From: an uncultured eubacterium 1-6
Lineage (GTDB): Bacteria > Bacillota > Clostridia > Lachnospirales > Lachnospiraceae
Assembly: GCA_903789595.1 (NCBI GenBank)
Contig: CAIFEZ010000029.1
Location: 1 to 42,457, forward strand
DNA: 42,457 bases
Direction: 5' to 3'
Part shown: positions 40,177-42,457 of the stretch, piece by piece
Layout of the letters: every line of letters begins with the position of its first letter
Numbering within the stretch: position 1 is the first letter of the stretch
Notes under the pieces: model-generated
Told to the model about the DNA's origin: nothing
Database searches by the model: none
The model's input: the letters and a program-made list of their open reading frames with translations, nothing else
Translations under genes and position numbers: made by a program

Positions 40177-40458
40177 ATGGAGGTCGGTGCTTTTTTATTG
40201 TTGAACGGTACCCTCAGTACACCGCATCGTTATATCACCACCACAGCGGACGGCGCTGTCATCAAGCGGATGTACGACAATAAACTGTACTCCCTGAATC
40301 CGCGGTACCCGGAAGATCCGCAGTACCCCTACGGAGAAAAGGGCGAGGACGATCGTGTACCGGTCCTCGGAAAAGTGCTCGGAACCGTCAGTGCTGATGA
40401 GATTCCGGATGCGGAGGATGTCGTTATCTTAAGAGAGATTAAAGTCGAGGAGTTGTAA
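40177..40458 (+). pseudogene. C-terminal fragment of an S24-type repressor
   Basis: A 93-residue reading frame whose body (TTADGAVIKRMYDNKLYSLN, then DRVPVLGKVLGTVSA) resembles the last third of LexA/CI-type S24 proteins, including the Lys of the catalytic dyad in VIKR. The DNA-binding domain, cleavage site and Ser are absent, and no ribosome binding site precedes the ATG. It is divergent from lexA and lies beyond its promoter. Most likely it is a remnant left by recombination or element insertion. Confidence 0.55.
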
Positions 40459-40488
40459 AAATTCGAGAGGGAGGATCAGTAGGGGGAC

Positions 40489-41037
40489 TCAATCACGCGG
40501 GGAAGATCGCACTGCAAATGCCTTCACGATCAGAACTCCCAAAGCCCCGCCAAGTGCATTAGAGACAACGTCCTTCCAATCAGCCATACCGAGTCCTGTC
40601 CACTCTTGAAGCAGTTCGATGCCTACGCTTACAGCGATACAGATTACCACAGCAAGCCATGGTCTCTTTCGAAGTCTTCGGAACCAAAGCCAGAGCAAGT
40701 AACCCATTGGTACGAACAGCATAGCGTTGAAGGTCATTGCCTTTACTACCCCATCGCCTGCAAGGGTACCGTCAGATTGAGGACCGAAAATAGCGATCAC
40801 CGCTTCTATCAATCTCTCTGCGAGGGACGGCTCTGTGGCAGGCGTGGTTGTGATCGTACTATCGGCAGCAACAGGAACGGATGTGAACATCGGCAGACGG
40901 CAGAGTAAGGTGTACCACAAGAGGACGAAGGTGTAGATGACTGTGACGATCTTTCGCATCCGGATGGACCGATTCGAAATGTAGAATCCGAGTAGGATCA
41001 GGGTGGAGAAGATGATCACGCGTAAAACAAATATCAC
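40489..41037 (-). CDS. VanZ-like membrane protein
   Basis: A 182-residue integral membrane protein with about four or five hydrophobic segments and the VanZ-type motif NAMLFVPMGYLLWLW, then SVGIELLQEWTGLGMADWKD, VVSNALGGALG. VanZ proteins are linked to low-level teicoplanin resistance, but most homologues have unknown roles. The start appears to be GTG at 41037. It converges with the repressor fragment. It may be host DNA or accessory cargo. Confidence 0.85.
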   Translation of the reverse strand: MIFVLRVIIFSTLILLGFYISNRSIRMRKIVTVIYTFVLLWYTLLCRLPMFTSVPVAADSTITTTPATEPSLAERLIEAVIAIFGPQSDGTLAGDGVVKAMTFNAMLFVPMGYLLWLWFRRLRKRPWLAVVICIAVSVGIELLQEWTGLGMADWKDVVSNALGGALGVLIVKAFAVRSSPRD

Positions 41038-41293
41038 TCTCCCTTATCCCCCCTTTCGCAAGATAAAACTGTGAATCCTCTTTACTTCCCGCGGCCGCCG
41101 TTGTCTGCCCTTCCGCAACTCCCTCGGTGCTCTCCTTCATAAACAGGATTTTCCGGGGTCACGTGCTGAGCCAAGACGCTTCTGCAGAACAATATGTGGT
41201 ATTTTCGGAAATTAGTGTCCACAATTACTTGTGTTTCACCATCATTTCTGATTGAAGCCCGCTCTTGTTTATTAAAGACTCTTCCGCAGACAA

Positions 41294-41331
41294 TAAAAAA
41301 AGACCACCGAAGGAAAAATTCCTCGATGGCC
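41294..41331 (-). terminator. Terminator of the 41367-42437 operon
   Basis: GGCCATCGAGG/CCTTCGGTGGTC stem with a short loop, then TTTTTTTA on the minus strand, 36 bases past the 129-residue gene. The remainder of 41038-41290 contains no gene or repeat that I can support. Confidence 0.75.
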
Positions 41332-41366
41332 TGTTGCCAGATTCCAAATTCTGTTAAATTTTCAAA

Positions 41367-41756
41367 TTACGGCTCTCTGATTTCCGGATCCCGGAACTCC
41401 TCGTCCCGGATGATCGTCGCTTCCTCCAGCCGGAATTCCACGACCTGCTCGTTCCCATAATTTGTTCCATAGACCCGGTACGTCTTGCTTTCATCCCAGT
41501 GGCAATTTTTGTAGAGCACACGAAGAAAAGCCTTACTGGCGATCTCATACTGCTGGACCTCCTGAAAGGCTGGTACCTTCAATGCCTCCTTATCGATCGG
41601 CGTGGCGACCTGAATGGCCACCTTGTGGTCTCTGGAATTAAAGAGAAATCGAATAAATTTAGGATTCTTCAAAGATCTGATGGTAGCCCAATAAATCAGG
41701 CTCCTTCCCCGTTTCAGCGAAAAAGAGAGCCCGAGTCTTCTTTCCTGCTCAGACAT
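41367..41756 (-). CDS. Uncharacterised protein, operon partner
   Basis: A 129-residue basic protein: LGLSFSLKRGRSLIYWATIR, PKFIRFLFNSRDHKVAIQVATP, AFLRVLYKNCHWDESKTYRVYGTN. GGGAGGCTATT precedes the ATG, 12 bases after the 222-residue gene. I recall similar pairs near LexA and Y-family polymerase genes in Lachnospiraceae, which hints at DNA-damage control, but no domain proves it. No polymerase is seen within the window. Confidence 0.6.
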   Translation of the reverse strand: MSEQERRLGLSFSLKRGRSLIYWATIRSLKNPKFIRFLFNSRDHKVAIQVATPIDKEALKVPAFQEVQQYEIASKAFLRVLYKNCHWDESKTYRVYGTNYGNEQVVEFRLEEATIIRDEEFRDPEIREP

Positions 41757-41768
41757 AATAGCCTCCCA

Positions 41769-42437
41769 TTATTGATTTTGCAGCTGTAGTTCCTGCTGGC
41801 CGGCAAATCCGTCCAACGATTGCAAAGAGACCCTGTCCTCGTGTTTTTCGACAGGTACGCCATAAGTATCCAGATCTCCCGGATAGAAAGGTGTCCTCGA
41901 CGCCTTTGCCTCCCTCTGCTTCATTGCCTCCAGTTCTTCCGGCGTCATCTCCTCGCGCAACTTCTCCAGCTCTGCCTTGGTACGCTTCGGCCTCTCACGG
42001 AAGATTTCAGCATCGTCCAGCTCAAAGACATAGAGAGTCTCCCCCTGATAATCGATGCGGTGGCCAAGGATCTTATAGCGGCACAGATTGTCCCAGCTCA
42101 TCATCTTGTAGATCATGTTGCAGAACTGCCTGCCCGTAATTTTTCTGCTCTTTCTCTTGTCATTCTTCTGGATACACCACCGGAGTGAGTCCCTGTCGTC
42201 TTTCTCGCATCTTCGGATTACCAGCCGCTTCTGGTCCTGATTGACGAGGACCTGAATGTAGACCGTATCCTCGAACCCCTCAATACAAGCATTATTGAAA
42301 GTAATGCTGTCTGTCCGAATGGTCATCTGAGGCTCACGCAAATGTGCAAACAGCTCCCTTCGGACCGTCTGGTAACCGTCATAGCTGAATGTCTTCTGGA
42401 TCTCCGCTGCTTTCTCGTCATCGATAAATGTATCCAT
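41769..42437 (-). CDS. Uncharacterised protein, sometimes annotated 'integrase'
   Basis: A 222-residue protein: MDTFIDDEKAAEIQKTFSYD, GYQTVRRELFAHLREPQMTI, SITFNNACIEGFEDTVYIQVLV, GRQFCNMIYKMMSWDNLCRYKILG. I recall homologues labelled 'integrase' without any recombinase motif, co-occurring with lexA and error-prone polymerases. There is no Arg-His-Arg-Tyr or resolvase motif here, so I do not call it an integrase. The C-terminal Glu/Lys-rich segment (about 150-180) is probably helical. GTGGGGTAAATT precedes the ATG. Confidence 0.6.
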   Translation of the reverse strand: MDTFIDDEKAAEIQKTFSYDGYQTVRRELFAHLREPQMTIRTDSITFNNACIEGFEDTVYIQVLVNQDQKRLVIRRCEKDDRDSLRWCIQKNDKRKSRKITGRQFCNMIYKMMSWDNLCRYKILGHRIDYQGETLYVFELDDAEIFRERPKRTKAELEKLREEMTPEELEAMKQREAKASRTPFYPGDLDTYGVPVEKHEDRVSLQSLDGFAGQQELQLQNQ

Positions 42438-42457
42438 AATTTACCCCACATTCGTTT

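Noticed and set aside
41769-42437. 'Integrase' label recalled for this family
   Set aside because: Neither tyrosine nor serine recombinase catalytic motifs are present.

Overview
The window is most of a temperate siphovirus-type prophage, or a closely related mobile element, in a Gram-positive anaerobe. Lachnospiraceae or a related Clostridia lineage fits best. The reasons are AGGAGG-type ribosome binding sites throughout, an HK97-type head module with a P27-family small terminase, several small DUF families that I associate with Lachnospiraceae phages, and paired large serine recombinases. No tRNA, rRNA, CRISPR array or insertion sequence is visible. The host assignment is inference from gene content only.

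Nearly all phage genes lie on the minus strand, so the functional order runs right to left. 42437-40489: two uncharacterised co-operonic proteins and a VanZ-like membrane protein, perhaps host flank or accessory DNA. 40458-38849: a fragment of an S24-type repressor on the plus strand, lexA, an SH3-like small protein and a Mu Com-like zinc ribbon. 38792-37165: an HTH gene and a small partner bracketed by two long-stem terminators. 37031-36690: an XRE repressor closed by its own terminator. 36650-28574: early and replication genes, comprising a Cys-rich conserved protein, a family A DNA polymerase, a DUF7768-like protein, a P4-type primase-helicase, an iteron-rich candidate origin and a VRR-NUC nuclease. 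28577-28152: a sigma-region-4-like late activator. 28150-13408: the late operon, with HNH nucleases, a ParB-methyltransferase, small accessory genes, terminase, portal, protease, capsid, connectors, tail tube and a frameshifted tail chaperone. 12651-5157: tape measure, hub and fibres. 5020-3672: holin and a GH25 endolysin. 2460-1: tandem serine recombinases, continuing beyond the left edge.

Three cargo loci interrupt this plan: a YoeB/RelB-type toxin-antitoxin pair between the tail chaperone and the tape measure, an Abi_2 (AbiF/AbiD-like HEPN) gene between the capsid and connector genes, and a PBECR4-type nuclease gene between the lysin and the recombinases. The last two are the only clear plus-strand genes in the phage body. 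Each is preceded by a good promoter and a short structured RNA that ends in an intrinsic terminator just before the gene. That is the layout of RNA-antitoxin systems. I consider these two loci, especially the PBECR4 one, the most likely undescribed biology here.

Regulation is unusually legible. A near-duplicate promoter-plus-hairpin element sits before the late operon and before the lysis genes. A second leader is repeated four times before accessory and recombinase genes. A third is repeated four times before replication genes. Intrinsic terminators repeatedly sit directly upstream of ribosome binding sites, where no promoter could fit. This points to read-through, attenuation or antitermination as a general control mode.
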